Shown: positions 8,801-16,006 of the stretch, in pieces | How the letters are laid out: every line of letters starts with the position of its first letter | Numbering within the stretch: the first letter of the stretch is position 1 | NCBI GenBank assembly: GCA_903876795.1 | Contig: CAIRBK010000080.1 | Coordinates: 1 to 64,000, forward strand | Source: an uncultured Verrucomicrobiota bacterium | GTDB lineage: Bacteria > Verrucomicrobiota > Verrucomicrobiia > Opitutales > Opitutaceae | DNA: 64,000 bases | Reading direction: 5' to 3' | The notes under the pieces: model-generated | Told to the model about the DNA's origin: nothing | Database searches by the model: none | Seen by the model: only the letters and a program-made list of their open reading frames with translations | Program-made: the position numbers and the translations under genes

Positions 8801-8965
8801 CACAAAAACCCACCCGATCCAATGCCACCAGTTCTCAGCCGGACCGACCGCCGGAAACGCCATGCCCTCCTGAGCGCGCAAACCCGCCGGTCCAAGCGCT
8901 CCTGGCACCAGGAAAATCCAACCGCCCAAACGGGCTCCAAAGAGGGGGTGATCTCGGTTAAGCAC
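5849..8965 (-). CDS. Membrane hybrid histidine kinase with four PAS domains and a receiver
   Basis: A two-component sensor of 1038 residues. A probable signal sequence (about 12-31) is followed by one membrane helix (about 47-70). Then come a PAS domain (90-235), a PAS_3-type domain (250-365, IIGYP and PDDVSYVR), a second copy of the first PAS type (382-527) and a fourth PAS (535-655, GVITTDIEGRVLFLN). The kinase core has GGIAHDFNNLL (His about 682), NAVQAMPEGG (N box), ISDTGAGI and GTGLGLATVY. A receiver domain carries VIMDLTVPGG (Asp about 968) and a C-terminal VAKPY lysine. The first and third PAS domains share NLFEN/VLFEN, PVAI, WLD.L and an N..GV.VV.AN pattern, pointing to internal duplication. 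The start is a GTG at 8965; an ATG at 8863 would remove the signal. No response regulator gene is adjacent. The ligand is unknown. Confidence 0.9.
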   Translation of the reverse strand: MLNRDHPLFGARLGGWIFLVPGALGPAGLRAQEGMAFPAVGPAENWWHWIGWVFVMMTLGGLLVFWINLRLQGQVTRQTRALRDSEKRMRNLFENTPVAIIEEDFSVVAAWLDRLHRQGVRELAAYLEEHPEQVLENYAGVRVVAANRTVMRQAAVETVAEYQKLIRGAPTPEMLKTFRGQTEAIWAGETEMTRELHYRGIDGRPGRCLMHWSASHEEGRPDYGRVQVAFTDLSVLRATEEKLRDVEDRWRLAVLGINAGIWEYNFVTGETFISDRWREIIGYPASDMDNARDEFWPRVHPDDVSYVRQAMRDYLEGHSPSYRAEFRMRCKDGDYKWILSRGLALFDTSGRPLRLVGAHSDIDERKRAEQQLRDSEERYRVLFENSPVAIVEYDVRGVRSWLDSLRAGGVTDFAAYAGSRPELFQNTLQGAVVVGANRETLNLVGAASKAEAFGALGRIFTGDVQRARKELCQALWDGLNDLEGEMLINALDGTPRRLFFRWWVPSVGEEPNYACTQVVMLDLTDIKRTEDALAAERERLAVTLRAMAEGVITTDIEGRVLFLNEAACELTGWTESAAIGRRLDEVCVLRHEKTHQPVPSPSTTAVETHQVVNLPENTALLDRQGAHRRVEGRCAPIHDRGSLAIGAVLVMRDETERARLEGEMLRASKLESVGILAGGIAHDFNNLLTVVMGNITLATLDTQAMTTAGRWLQDAERGVMRARDLTQQLLTFARGGEPVRSAVRLPEVIREAAHFALHGSKVRCEFAIEEGLWTAEVDKGQIGQVVQNLVINAVQAMPEGGVIHMAMRNQRLAAGAVAQLEAGCYLCISISDTGAGILPENLARIFDPYFTTKQSGTGLGLATVYSVIRKHQGHIEVDSEVGRGTRFRFWLPAVPDARPPAAEPPATPGSHTGRVLFMDDEEPIRMMAESLLSRLGFEVTAVADGQEALRVYVEAMHKGSRFDLVIMDLTVPGGMGGKQVMTELLKLDPAVKGIVSSGYSSDPVMANHRAHGFRGMVAKPYRLTDLAKTIRSVLEGGT

Positions 8966-9342
8966 TCAAGTGCGCAGGAAAAAGTCAGCACCCTCCGATG
9001 TCGAGGCGCAACCTGCGCCTCCCCCGAATCGCACCAGCCATTGGCGCAACGTCGCCGCAGCGCGCGGGAACCGCTCGGGGGTCTCCCCGCAGACAACCTC
9101 CAACAGTGTGAAGCGGTCTCCCTGCGCCTGTCGGATTAGCGGACAGAACCGCGACCACCTTTCCGCGCCAACCAGCAGAGGATGCCGCTCGGCCGAGGTC
9201 GGCCACTGTGAAACACATGGATGTTGCCCAAATGGGCCAGCACGTCCCGCTGCCCCGCCGCGCACTCGTCGGCCGGCCTGCCGGTGTGCGGCTGCCAGCG
9301 GGTGTGCAGATTGGCGTGAGAAACCAATCCCGGGTAAACCAT
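8966..9342 (-). pseudogene. Unrecognised gene broken by a frameshift
   Basis: Two overlapping minus-strand frames join into one protein-like sequence of about 125 residues. From an ATG at 9342 the first reads MVYPGLVSHANLHTRWQ and VLAHLGNIHVFHSG. Near 9190 the sense continues in another frame with ERHPLLVGAERW and RFTLLEVVCGETPERFP, ending at a stop just before the kinase start. The repeated hydrophobic and histidine-rich pattern looks coding, but I do not recognise the family. It lies immediately upstream of the histidine kinase and may once have been co-transcribed with it. No other gene is seen in this 514-base gap. Confidence 0.4.
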
Positions 9343-9479
9343 GCGCCAAGCCCACCAATCGCCTGAGGAAAGAAGCGGTTTTCCCCTTGAAAAACTTTGA
9401 GGGGATTCGCTCCCCCTGGCGTAGAACCGACCGTCTTGCACCCGCAAGCAATCACTCTCTGTCCCAGACTTCATCCACC

Positions 9480-9758
9480 ATGAAAACATCCCCCCGTCTT
9501 CTGATCGTCGCCTCACTCGGTCTTTTCGCTCTCATCGCCTCCCTCCAGGCTGGTCCAGGGTTGCATTACTGGCAGACTCGCCTTGCCGACAAGACCCCCG
9601 CAAAGGCCTGCGTTTCAACCTCCGCCTGTCCCGCCCCCGGTTCCGCTTGCTGCGGCCAAGACTCCTCCTGCTGCTCACCCGAGGGCTGCTGCGCAAAGGA
9701 GACCTGCGGCACCAAGAGCTGCGGCGAAGCCAAAACGTCCTGCGGGACCGGCAAGTAA
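9480..9758 (+). CDS. Small exported cysteine-rich protein (possible metal-binding)
   Basis: The 92-residue product begins with a signal-like segment (MKTSPRLLIVASLGLFALI). After that comes a tail with eleven cysteines in about 50 residues, many as CC pairs (ACCGQDSSCCSPEGCCAKE, then CGTKSCGEAKTSCG). That density and spacing recall metallothioneins, although I cannot assign it to a known family. It is exported, and the next genes downstream encode a copper/silver-type efflux operon, so a role in binding extracytoplasmic metal is a reasonable guess. The ATG at 9480 is the only start that places the signal peptide at the N-terminus. A strong terminator follows, so it is probably a separate transcript. 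Confidence 0.75.
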   Translation: MKTSPRLLIVASLGLFALIASLQAGPGLHYWQTRLADKTPAKACVSTSACPAPGSACCGQDSSCCSPEGCCAKETCGTKSCGEAKTSCGTGK

Positions 9759-9785
9759 CCGACCTTTCTCCGAGTCATCTGCGAG

Positions 9786-9812
9786 GCCGCCTTTGTCGGG
9801 CGGCTTTTTTTT
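9786..9812 (+). terminator. Rho-independent terminator after the Cys-rich gene
   Basis: GCCGCC (9786-9791) and GGCGGC (9799-9804) form a hairpin followed by eight T residues. Confidence 0.8.
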
Positions 9813-9857
9813 GCGCTCTTTCAAGGGTTTCGCCGCCGCTCATCGTATCATGGTCGT

Positions 9858-10139
9858 ATGAAATCATTCCTGATGTTTGCCGTGCTCCTCCTCGGTCTCA
9901 CCTCCGCCGTCCGCGCCGAGGAGAAACCCGCCGCCTACCCGCTCACCACCTGCGTTGTCTCCGATGAGGGGCTCGGCGATATGGGCAAGCCCGTGGACCA
10001 CGTCTACAAGCAAGAGGGCAAACCCGATCGGCTCGTTAAGCTGTGCTGCAGGTCCTGCCTCGGCAAATTCAAGAAGGCCCCGGCCAAATACCTGGAGAAA
10101 CTCGACGCCGCCGAGGCCGCCGCCAAGGCCAAGAAGTAA
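9858..10139 (+). CDS. Exported small protein with a CxxC metal-type site, efflux-operon leader gene
   Basis: The 93-residue product has a clear signal peptide (MKSFLMFAVLLLGLTSAVRAEE). A short domain follows with PLTTCVVSDEGLGDMGKPV, an aromatic stretch HVYKQEGKPD, and LVKLCCRSCLGKFKKAPAKYL. The pattern of an early Cys and a later CC..C near a KYL resembles YHS-like heavy-metal proteins often found with RND metal pumps. The C-terminus is a short Lys/Ala helix. It begins the gene series leading into the TolC-like, CusB-like and CusA-like genes (42 bases to the next start), so it is probably a periplasmic metal-binding accessory. The exact metal is not shown. Confidence 0.8.
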   Translation: MKSFLMFAVLLLGLTSAVRAEEKPAAYPLTTCVVSDEGLGDMGKPVDHVYKQEGKPDRLVKLCCRSCLGKFKKAPAKYLEKLDAAEAAAKAKK

Positions 10140-10181
10140 GGCCCGGGCCCCAACGCGGACTTCGCCGTCCGCCACCCCACC

Positions 10182-11426
10182 ATGCGCTTTCCGCGCGCCA
10201 TCGCCCTGGCGTTGCTCCTGGGCTCGGGCACTGCCTTGGCCGAAACGTCCTCAACGCTCACGCTGCCGGAGGTCTTCGCCGCCGTCCGCGCCAGCCACCC
10301 CGCGCTCGTTGCCGCCACCGCGTCGACCGACGCCGCCCTCGCCCGCATCGAACAGGAAAAAGCCCGGGCCGATCCCCGCCTCGGCATTGACTTGAAGCGA
10401 GACAACACCCGTCTCGCCGACTACTCCGAACTGGAGGTCACCGTTTCCCAGGAGATTCCGTTGAGCGGTCGTCGGCTTCTCCGCGCCGCCGCTGCCCGGG
10501 CCGAGGTCGGCGTCGCCTTCGCCCAGGCCCGCCGCCGCGAATGGATGCTCCTTAACCAAGCCCGTCTCGCCTTTGTGCGCCTGGCCGCCGCCGATGAACG
10601 CCTCGCGGTCAACACGCGTCTCCACGACAACCTCGTGCAGACGCGCCTCCTCGCCCGCCAGGCCTACGAAACCGGCCGGAACTCCCGGCTCGACCTGCTC
10701 TCTCTCGAAACCGAGCTGGCCACCCTCGACACCGAACGCTCCGAGCTCTCCGGCCGGCGTCTCCAGGAAAGCGCCGCGCTCAACGCCCTCATGATCCGCC
10801 CGGTCGAGACCGCCGTCGCTCCGCTCACATTGCCCGCCCCCGCGCTTCCCGCGCTCGCCCTGCCCGATGCCATCGCGCTCGCCCGCGCCATGAGCCCCGA
10901 TATCGCCGTCGCCCAGAAGGAACTAGACGCCGCCCAAGCCCGCCTCGCCGTGGTCCGAAAAAACCGCGCCATTGATCCGGAATTCTCCGTCACCGGCCGC
11001 AAGATGCAGGGCATGGGCGGCACTTTTAACAGTTTCGACACCGGCGTCGCGTTTTCGCTGCCTTGGGCCAACCCCGGCCGCACCCGCGCCGAACTCACCG
11101 AGGCCCGCAGCCGCGTCACCGCTTCACGCGCCGACGCTTCCGCCGCCGAGGCCGAGATCACCGGCCTGGTCGCCTCCGCCCACACCCGCGCCGCCACGAC
11201 GTTCGCCCGGATTCAACGCTACCAAGACGAACTGCTCCCGCTCACCCGCGCCGCCGCCGAGACCGCCCGCCGCGACTACGAAACCGGCCGCGCCCCGCTC
11301 ATCGCCGTGCTCGCCGCCCAGCGCATGACTCTCTCGACCGAACAAAAACTCGCCGACCTCCGCTCCGAACACGCCCTCGCCTCCGCCGAGCTCTGCTTCC
11401 TGACCAGCCGGGATCTCCAGCCATGA
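10182..11426 (+). CDS. TolC-family outer membrane channel (CusC/CzcC-like)
   Basis: This would be the outer-membrane duct of a tripartite metal efflux pump. The 414-residue protein has a signal peptide (MRFPRAIALALLLGSGTALAE) and two outer-membrane-efflux repeats. The first opens TLPEVFAAVRASHPAL and the second ALPDAIALARAMSPDI, each followed by long helices with the usual heptad-like Ala/Leu/Arg composition (DLLSLETELATLDTERSEL). The length fits the CzcC branch. Its stop codon overlaps the start of the CusB-like gene as ATGA, so the genes are translationally coupled. Metal specificity cannot be read from this subunit. Confidence 0.9.
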   Translation: MRFPRAIALALLLGSGTALAETSSTLTLPEVFAAVRASHPALVAATASTDAALARIEQEKARADPRLGIDLKRDNTRLADYSELEVTVSQEIPLSGRRLLRAAAARAEVGVAFAQARRREWMLLNQARLAFVRLAAADERLAVNTRLHDNLVQTRLLARQAYETGRNSRLDLLSLETELATLDTERSELSGRRLQESAALNALMIRPVETAVAPLTLPAPALPALALPDAIALARAMSPDIAVAQKELDAAQARLAVVRKNRAIDPEFSVTGRKMQGMGGTFNSFDTGVAFSLPWANPGRTRAELTEARSRVTASRADASAAEAEITGLVASAHTRAATTFARIQRYQDELLPLTRAAAETARRDYETGRAPLIAVLAAQRMTLSTEQKLADLRSEHALASAELCFLTSRDLQP

Positions 11427-12652
11427 AAGCCGTCTCCTTTGTCTCTTTCCTTCTCCTCGCGGGCATCGCCGGCGTCATCGGCTACCAAATCGCCTCCACT
11501 CGCCACCCGGCCGTCGCGGCGGTGAGCTCCGGCACCCCGACCCCCGGCGCGCGCAAAATCAAGTTCTACCAGTCGCCGATGCACCCGTGGATCAAGTCGG
11601 ACCAGCCCGGCAAGTGTACCCTCTGCGGCATGACTCTCGCCCCTGTTTATGAGGGCGAGGCGGGCTTCGCCACCGAGGGCAACATCATCACGCTCCCACC
11701 CGCCTCCGCCGCCGTCCTCGGCGTGCAAACGGCCGAGGTCAGCAAGGCACCTCTCGTCCGGACCCTCCGCGTCACCGGCACCATCGACGATGACGAGACG
11801 CGCCACCGCTTCCTCGCCAGCTACACCGACGCCCGCATCGAAAAACTCTTCGTCAACACCACCGGCGTCGCCGTCACCGAGGGCCGGCCGCTCGCCGTGC
11901 TCTACAGCCCCGACCTGCTCACCGCCCGCCAGGAATTCCACGCCCTCGCGACCGCCTCGCCTGATTCCTCTCTCCTCGCCCCCGCCCGCGAAAAACTCCG
12001 CCGCCTCGGCCTCCTCGATTCGCAAATCGACGCCCTCGCCGCCGCCGCCGAGGTCGCCCGCGACACCGAGATCCTCGCCGCCAGGACCGGCGTCGTCGTC
12101 GAGCGCAGTCCCGCCGCCTACGAAGGCGGCTACGTAAGGGCCGGCGAGACGCTCTTCACCATCGGCGATTTCCAAAAAATGTGGTTCCTCTTCGACGCCT
12201 ACGAGGCCGACTTTCCCGCGCTCAAAACCGCCACCCGCGTCGAGGTCACCGTGCCGTCGCTCCCCGGCGAGACGCTCACCGCGCCCATCGCGTTCATCGA
12301 TCCCAATCTCAACGAGGCGACCCGCACCGCCAAGGTCCGCGTCGTCCTCGACAACGCCGATGGCCGCCTCCGCCACCGCCAGACCGCCTCCGCGCGCGTC
12401 GTCAGCGAGTCGCCCGACGTGCTCGTCGTGCCGCGCTCCGCCGTGCTCTTCACGCAAAAAGACCCCGTCGTTTACGTCGATCACGGCGGCGGTGGCTACG
12501 AGCCCCGCACCGTGAAGCTCGGCCGCGCCGGCGACGACGCCTACGAAGTTCTCGCCGGACTCCACGAGGGCGATCACGTCGTCACCGAAGGCGCCCTCCT
12601 TATCGACGCCCAAGCCCAGGTCGCCCACTCGGCCCGGGGCTCCGCCAAATGA
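11423..12652 (+). CDS. RND efflux periplasmic adaptor with N-terminal metal-binding domain (CusB-like)
   Basis: The adaptor links the inner-membrane RND pump to the outer-membrane channel. The 409-residue protein has an N-terminal membrane anchor (FVSFLLLAGIAGVIGY). A heavy-metal-binding domain follows at about 47-75 (FYQSPMHPWI, CTLCGMTLAPVYEG), then the barrel-sandwich, alpha-hairpin and beta-barrel regions typical of CusB (GTIDDDETRHRF, VLYSPDLLTARQEF, FIDPNLNEATRTAKVRV). The CxxCGM motif is the form seen in copper/silver pumps. The gene starts inside the stop of the TolC-like gene and its own end overlaps the start of the RND gene, so three proteins come from one tightly coupled message. 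Confidence 0.92.
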   Translation: MKAVSFVSFLLLAGIAGVIGYQIASTRHPAVAAVSSGTPTPGARKIKFYQSPMHPWIKSDQPGKCTLCGMTLAPVYEGEAGFATEGNIITLPPASAAVLGVQTAEVSKAPLVRTLRVTGTIDDDETRHRFLASYTDARIEKLFVNTTGVAVTEGRPLAVLYSPDLLTARQEFHALATASPDSSLLAPAREKLRRLGLLDSQIDALAAAAEVARDTEILAARTGVVVERSPAAYEGGYVRAGETLFTIGDFQKMWFLFDAYEADFPALKTATRVEVTVPSLPGETLTAPIAFIDPNLNEATRTAKVRVVLDNADGRLRHRQTASARVVSESPDVLVVPRSAVLFTQKDPVVYVDHGGGGYEPRTVKLGRAGDDAYEVLAGLHEGDHVVTEGALLIDAQAQVAHSARGSAK

Positions 12653-15600
12653 TCGCCGCCATCATCCGCTGGTCCCTGCACAACCGCTTCCTCGTCGTCG
12701 CCGGCCTGGTCGCGCTCTGCGCCTGGGGCGTCGTCGCGCTGCGCACCGTGCCGGTGGACGCCATCCCCGACCTCTCCGAAAACCAGGTCATCGTTTACGC
12801 CGACTGGCCCGGACGCTCGCCCCAGGAGGTCGAGGACCAGATCACCTACCCGCTCTCCGTTTCGTTGCAGGGCCTCGCCGGCGTCAAAACCGTGCGCGCT
12901 TCGTCGATGTTCGGGTTCTCCTTTCTCACCGTCATCTTCCGCGATGACGTGGACAACTACTTCGCCCGCACCCGCGTCCTCGAGCGACTCAATTCCCTCG
13001 GCGAACTCCTTCCCGCCGGCACCGTCGCCCGTCTCGGCCCCGACGCCACCGGCCTCGGCTGGATCTACCAATACTACCTGAAGGACGACTCCGGGAAACA
13101 GGATCTCGGCTCGCTGCGCGCGTTGCAGGACACGTTTGTGCGCTACCAGCTCGCCTCCGTTCCCGGCGTCGCCGAGGTGGCCGGCATCGGCGGCTTCGCC
13201 CGCCAGTATCAGATCGAGGTCTCCTCTTTGAAGTTGAAACAATTCAACGTCACCCTCGGCGAGGTCATTGACGCGGTCTCGGCCTCCAACGCCAACGTCG
13301 GCGGCAAGACCCTCGAGGAAAACGGCGCCGAGTTCATCGTGCGCGGCGTCGGCCTGGTCACCTCGCCCGCCGATCTCGAAAGCATACCGATCACCCCGCG
13401 CAACGGCACGCCTCTCCACCTGCGCGACGTCGCCACCGTCGGCATCGGCGGCGATTTCCGTCGCGGCGCGCTCGACGTGGACGGACGCGAGGTCGTCGGC
13501 GGCATCGTCGTCATGCGCTACGGCGAAAACGCCCACCGGGTCATCCAGGACGTCAAAGCCCGCCTCGCCTCCCTCGCCCCCGGCCTGCCCGCCGGCGTTT
13601 CGGTCGCTCCGTTCTACGACCGCAGCGACCTCATCGACCGCGCCCTCGACACGCTCAAACACGCGCTTTGGGAGGAGATCATCCTGGTGACGCTCGCCCA
13701 TATCCTCTTCCTGTTTCACTTCCGCAGCATCCTGATCGTCACGCTGCCGCTGCCCGCCTCGATCCTCATCGCGTTTATCCTGATGAAGGAATTCGGCATC
13801 CCGTCGCACATCATGTCCCTCACCGGCATCGCCATTTCCATCGGTGTGCTGGTGGACGCCGGCATCGTCATGACGGAAAACGTCATCCGCCACTGCGAAC
13901 GCGCCGAGGAAGAACTCCGCCGCCGCCTCACGCCGCCCGAGGTGTTCCGGCACACGCTGGAGGCCGCCACCCAGGTCGGCCGACCGATGTTCTTCTCGAT
14001 GATGATCATCATCCTGGCCTTCGTGCCGGTGTTCATGCTGTCGGGCCAGGAAGGCAAACTCTTCCACCCGCTCGCCTACACCAAGAGTTTCGCGCTCATC
14101 GCCGCCGTCCTCCTCGCCATCACCGCCGTGCCCGTCTTCTGCACCTGGCTGGTGCGCGGCCCGTTCAAGCCCGAAAGCGAAAACTGGCTCATGAAGGGTC
14201 TGCTCAGGCTCTACGATCCCGCGCTCGACTGGGCGCTCGCCCATCGCAAAACCGTCCTCGCCCTCGCCGCCGCCCTGCTCGGCTTCGCCTGCCTGCTCGC
14301 CTTTGGCCTGCCCAAGAGCTTGACCGAAAAACTCCCGCCCTCCGTCGCCGGCCACACCGGCGGCTTCGGCAGCGAGTTCATGCCCACGCTTGAGGAAGGT
14401 TCCCTGCTCTTCATGCCCGTGCTGCTCCCGTCCACCTCGCTCACCGAGGTGAAGCGCATCATGAGCTGGCAGGACAAGGTCATCGCCGCCCACCCCGAGG
14501 TCGTTTCCGTCGCGGGCAAACTCGGCCGCGCCGAAACCGCCACCGACCCCGCGCCCGTCGAGATGATCGAGACGACCATCCTGCTCAAGCCGCCGTCGCA
14601 GTGGCGCCCCGGCGTGACCAAGGACCGGATCATCTCGGAACTCACCGACCGGCTCACCCAGGTGCCCGGTTACGTCCCCGGTTTTCTGCAACCGATCGAG
14701 AACCGCGTGCTCATGACCAGCACCGGCATCCGCGCCCAGGTCGGCGTCAAAGTCTTCGGCGACGACCTCGACGCGCTTCAACAGAAGGCCTTCGAGATCG
14801 AGCGCGTGATCAACACCATCCCGGGCGCGGTCGGCGTCGCCCCGTCCCGCGTGCAGGGCAAGCCCTACCTCGAAATCGTCGCCCGCCGCGACCTCATGGG
14901 CCGCAACGGCCTGCGCGTCGCGGATGTGTTCAAATACATCGAGACCGGCCTCGGCGGCTCCGTCGCCGCCACCACGATCAAGGGCCGCGAGCGCTGGCCC
15001 ATCCAGATCCGACTCGACCGGGCCGACCGCGACGATATTGAAAAACTCGGCGACCTGCTCATCCCCACGCCCTCCGGCCCGATGGTCCCGCTGCGCCAGA
15101 TCGCCGACATCAAGCGCGTGATCGGCCCAAGCGAGATCCAGAGCGAAAACGGACGCCTGCGCGTCTTCGTCCAGGCCAACGTCCAGGGCCGCGACCTCGG
15201 CGGCTTCGTGGACGAGATCAAACAAAGTGTCACCCATAAGGTGACACTGGCCCCGGGCATGACCATCGACTACTCCGGCCAATACGAAAACCAGCTCCGC
15301 GCGCGCCGGACGCTGGCCTATGTTTTCCCGGCCGTGATCGGCATCATTTTTATCCTGTTGGTGATGACCTTCCGCAGCGTCCCCGAGGCCGCGCACGTGA
15401 TCCTGGCGGTGCCCTTTGCGCTCACCGGCGGAGTGCTTCTTCAGGCGATCCTCGGCTTCAATTTCAGCGTGGCCGTGTGGGTCGGCTACATCGCGCTCTT
15501 CGGCACCGCCATCCAGACCGGAGTGGTCATGGTGGTTTACCTTGAGGAAGCCGTGGTCGCCCTGCGCAAGCAACTCGGCCGCGAGCTCACGCGCCCCGAG

Positions 15601-15840
15601 CTCATCACCGCCATCAAGGCCGGCGCGCGCCTGCGCCTGCGGCCCAAGGTCATGACCGTTGCCACCACCGTGGCCTCGCTGTTGCCGATCTTCTGGAGCA
15701 CGCGCACCGGCGCCGAGGTCATGCAGCCGATTGCAGCCCCCGTGATCGGCGGCATGTTGTCCTCGCTCGTCCACATCCTGGTCGTCACCCCGGTGATCTT
15801 CGCCTGGCTCCACGAACGAAAGCTTCGGACTGCCTCGTGA
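12649..15840 (+). CDS. cusA: CusA/CzcA-family heavy-metal RND transporter
   Basis: The proton-driven inner-membrane pump of the efflux complex. At 1063 residues it has full HAE1/HME size, with the usual N-terminal helix, large periplasmic loops and twelve membrane helices. Landmarks are VDAIPDLSENQVIVYADWPG near residue 33, LVDAGIVMTENV in the proton-relay helix, EFMPTLEEGSLLFMP at the metal entry region (Met-rich as in CusA), and YLEEAV near the end. The presence of a CusB-like adaptor with CxxCGM and of a Cu-type ATPase nearby argues for Cu(I)/Ag(I); Zn/Co/Cd remain possible. It begins in an ATGA overlap. A 23-base palindrome of a dispersed family lies inside the gene at 15226. Confidence 0.92.
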   Translation: MIAAIIRWSLHNRFLVVAGLVALCAWGVVALRTVPVDAIPDLSENQVIVYADWPGRSPQEVEDQITYPLSVSLQGLAGVKTVRASSMFGFSFLTVIFRDDVDNYFARTRVLERLNSLGELLPAGTVARLGPDATGLGWIYQYYLKDDSGKQDLGSLRALQDTFVRYQLASVPGVAEVAGIGGFARQYQIEVSSLKLKQFNVTLGEVIDAVSASNANVGGKTLEENGAEFIVRGVGLVTSPADLESIPITPRNGTPLHLRDVATVGIGGDFRRGALDVDGREVVGGIVVMRYGENAHRVIQDVKARLASLAPGLPAGVSVAPFYDRSDLIDRALDTLKHALWEEIILVTLAHILFLFHFRSILIVTLPLPASILIAFILMKEFGIPSHIMSLTGIAISIGVLVDAGIVMTENVIRHCERAEEELRRRLTPPEVFRHTLEAATQVGRPMFFSMMIIILAFVPVFMLSGQEGKLFHPLAYTKSFALIAAVLLAITAVPVFCTWLVRGPFKPESENWLMKGLLRLYDPALDWALAHRKTVLALAAALLGFACLLAFGLPKSLTEKLPPSVAGHTGGFGSEFMPTLEEGSLLFMPVLLPSTSLTEVKRIMSWQDKVIAAHPEVVSVAGKLGRAETATDPAPVEMIETTILLKPPSQWRPGVTKDRIISELTDRLTQVPGYVPGFLQPIENRVLMTSTGIRAQVGVKVFGDDLDALQQKAFEIERVINTIPGAVGVAPSRVQGKPYLEIVARRDLMGRNGLRVADVFKYIETGLGGSVAATTIKGRERWPIQIRLDRADRDDIEKLGDLLIPTPSGPMVPLRQIADIKRVIGPSEIQSENGRLRVFVQANVQGRDLGGFVDEIKQSVTHKVTLAPGMTIDYSGQYENQLRARRTLAYVFPAVIGIIFILLVMTFRSVPEAAHVILAVPFALTGGVLLQAILGFNFSVAVWVGYIALFGTAIQTGVVMVVYLEEAVVALRKQLGRELTRPELITAIKAGARLRLRPKVMTVATTVASLLPIFWSTRTGAEVMQPIAAPVIGGMLSSLVHILVVTPVIFAWLHERKLRTAS
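15226..15248. repeat. Palindrome AGTGTCACC...GGTGACACT inside cusA
   Basis: Arms AGTGTCACC (15226-15234) and GGTGACACT (15240-15248) flank catаa-like spacer bases cataa. They encode the residues SVTHKVTL in frame. The same palindrome occurs at 22658 and, slightly degenerate, at 41870. Confidence 0.75.
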
Positions 15841-16006
15841 GCGAAAGCTGGGACAATTACGCATGGCGAGAAGCTGGCGTGCAGAAAACATGGTCCAAAT
15901 AGAAAGGAATCCATAACATCTTGCATCCTTTGGCTGTTTTCGGCCGGGCGGTCGCAGGGTAAGACCGCTGACACAAGCGTTACGCCTAGGTCTGGCTTGC
16001 CCACAT
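15841..16006. other. Junction between efflux operon and broken restriction-modification genes
   Basis: No gene, tRNA or clear terminator is visible in these 166 bases. It is the left edge of the accessory island: the next frame starts in the middle of a methylase. Confidence 0.5.

Noticed and set aside
9401-9418. A tRNA-like T arm on the minus strand (ggggg, agcgaat, cccct)
   Set aside because: No acceptor stem or anticodon arm can be drawn around it.
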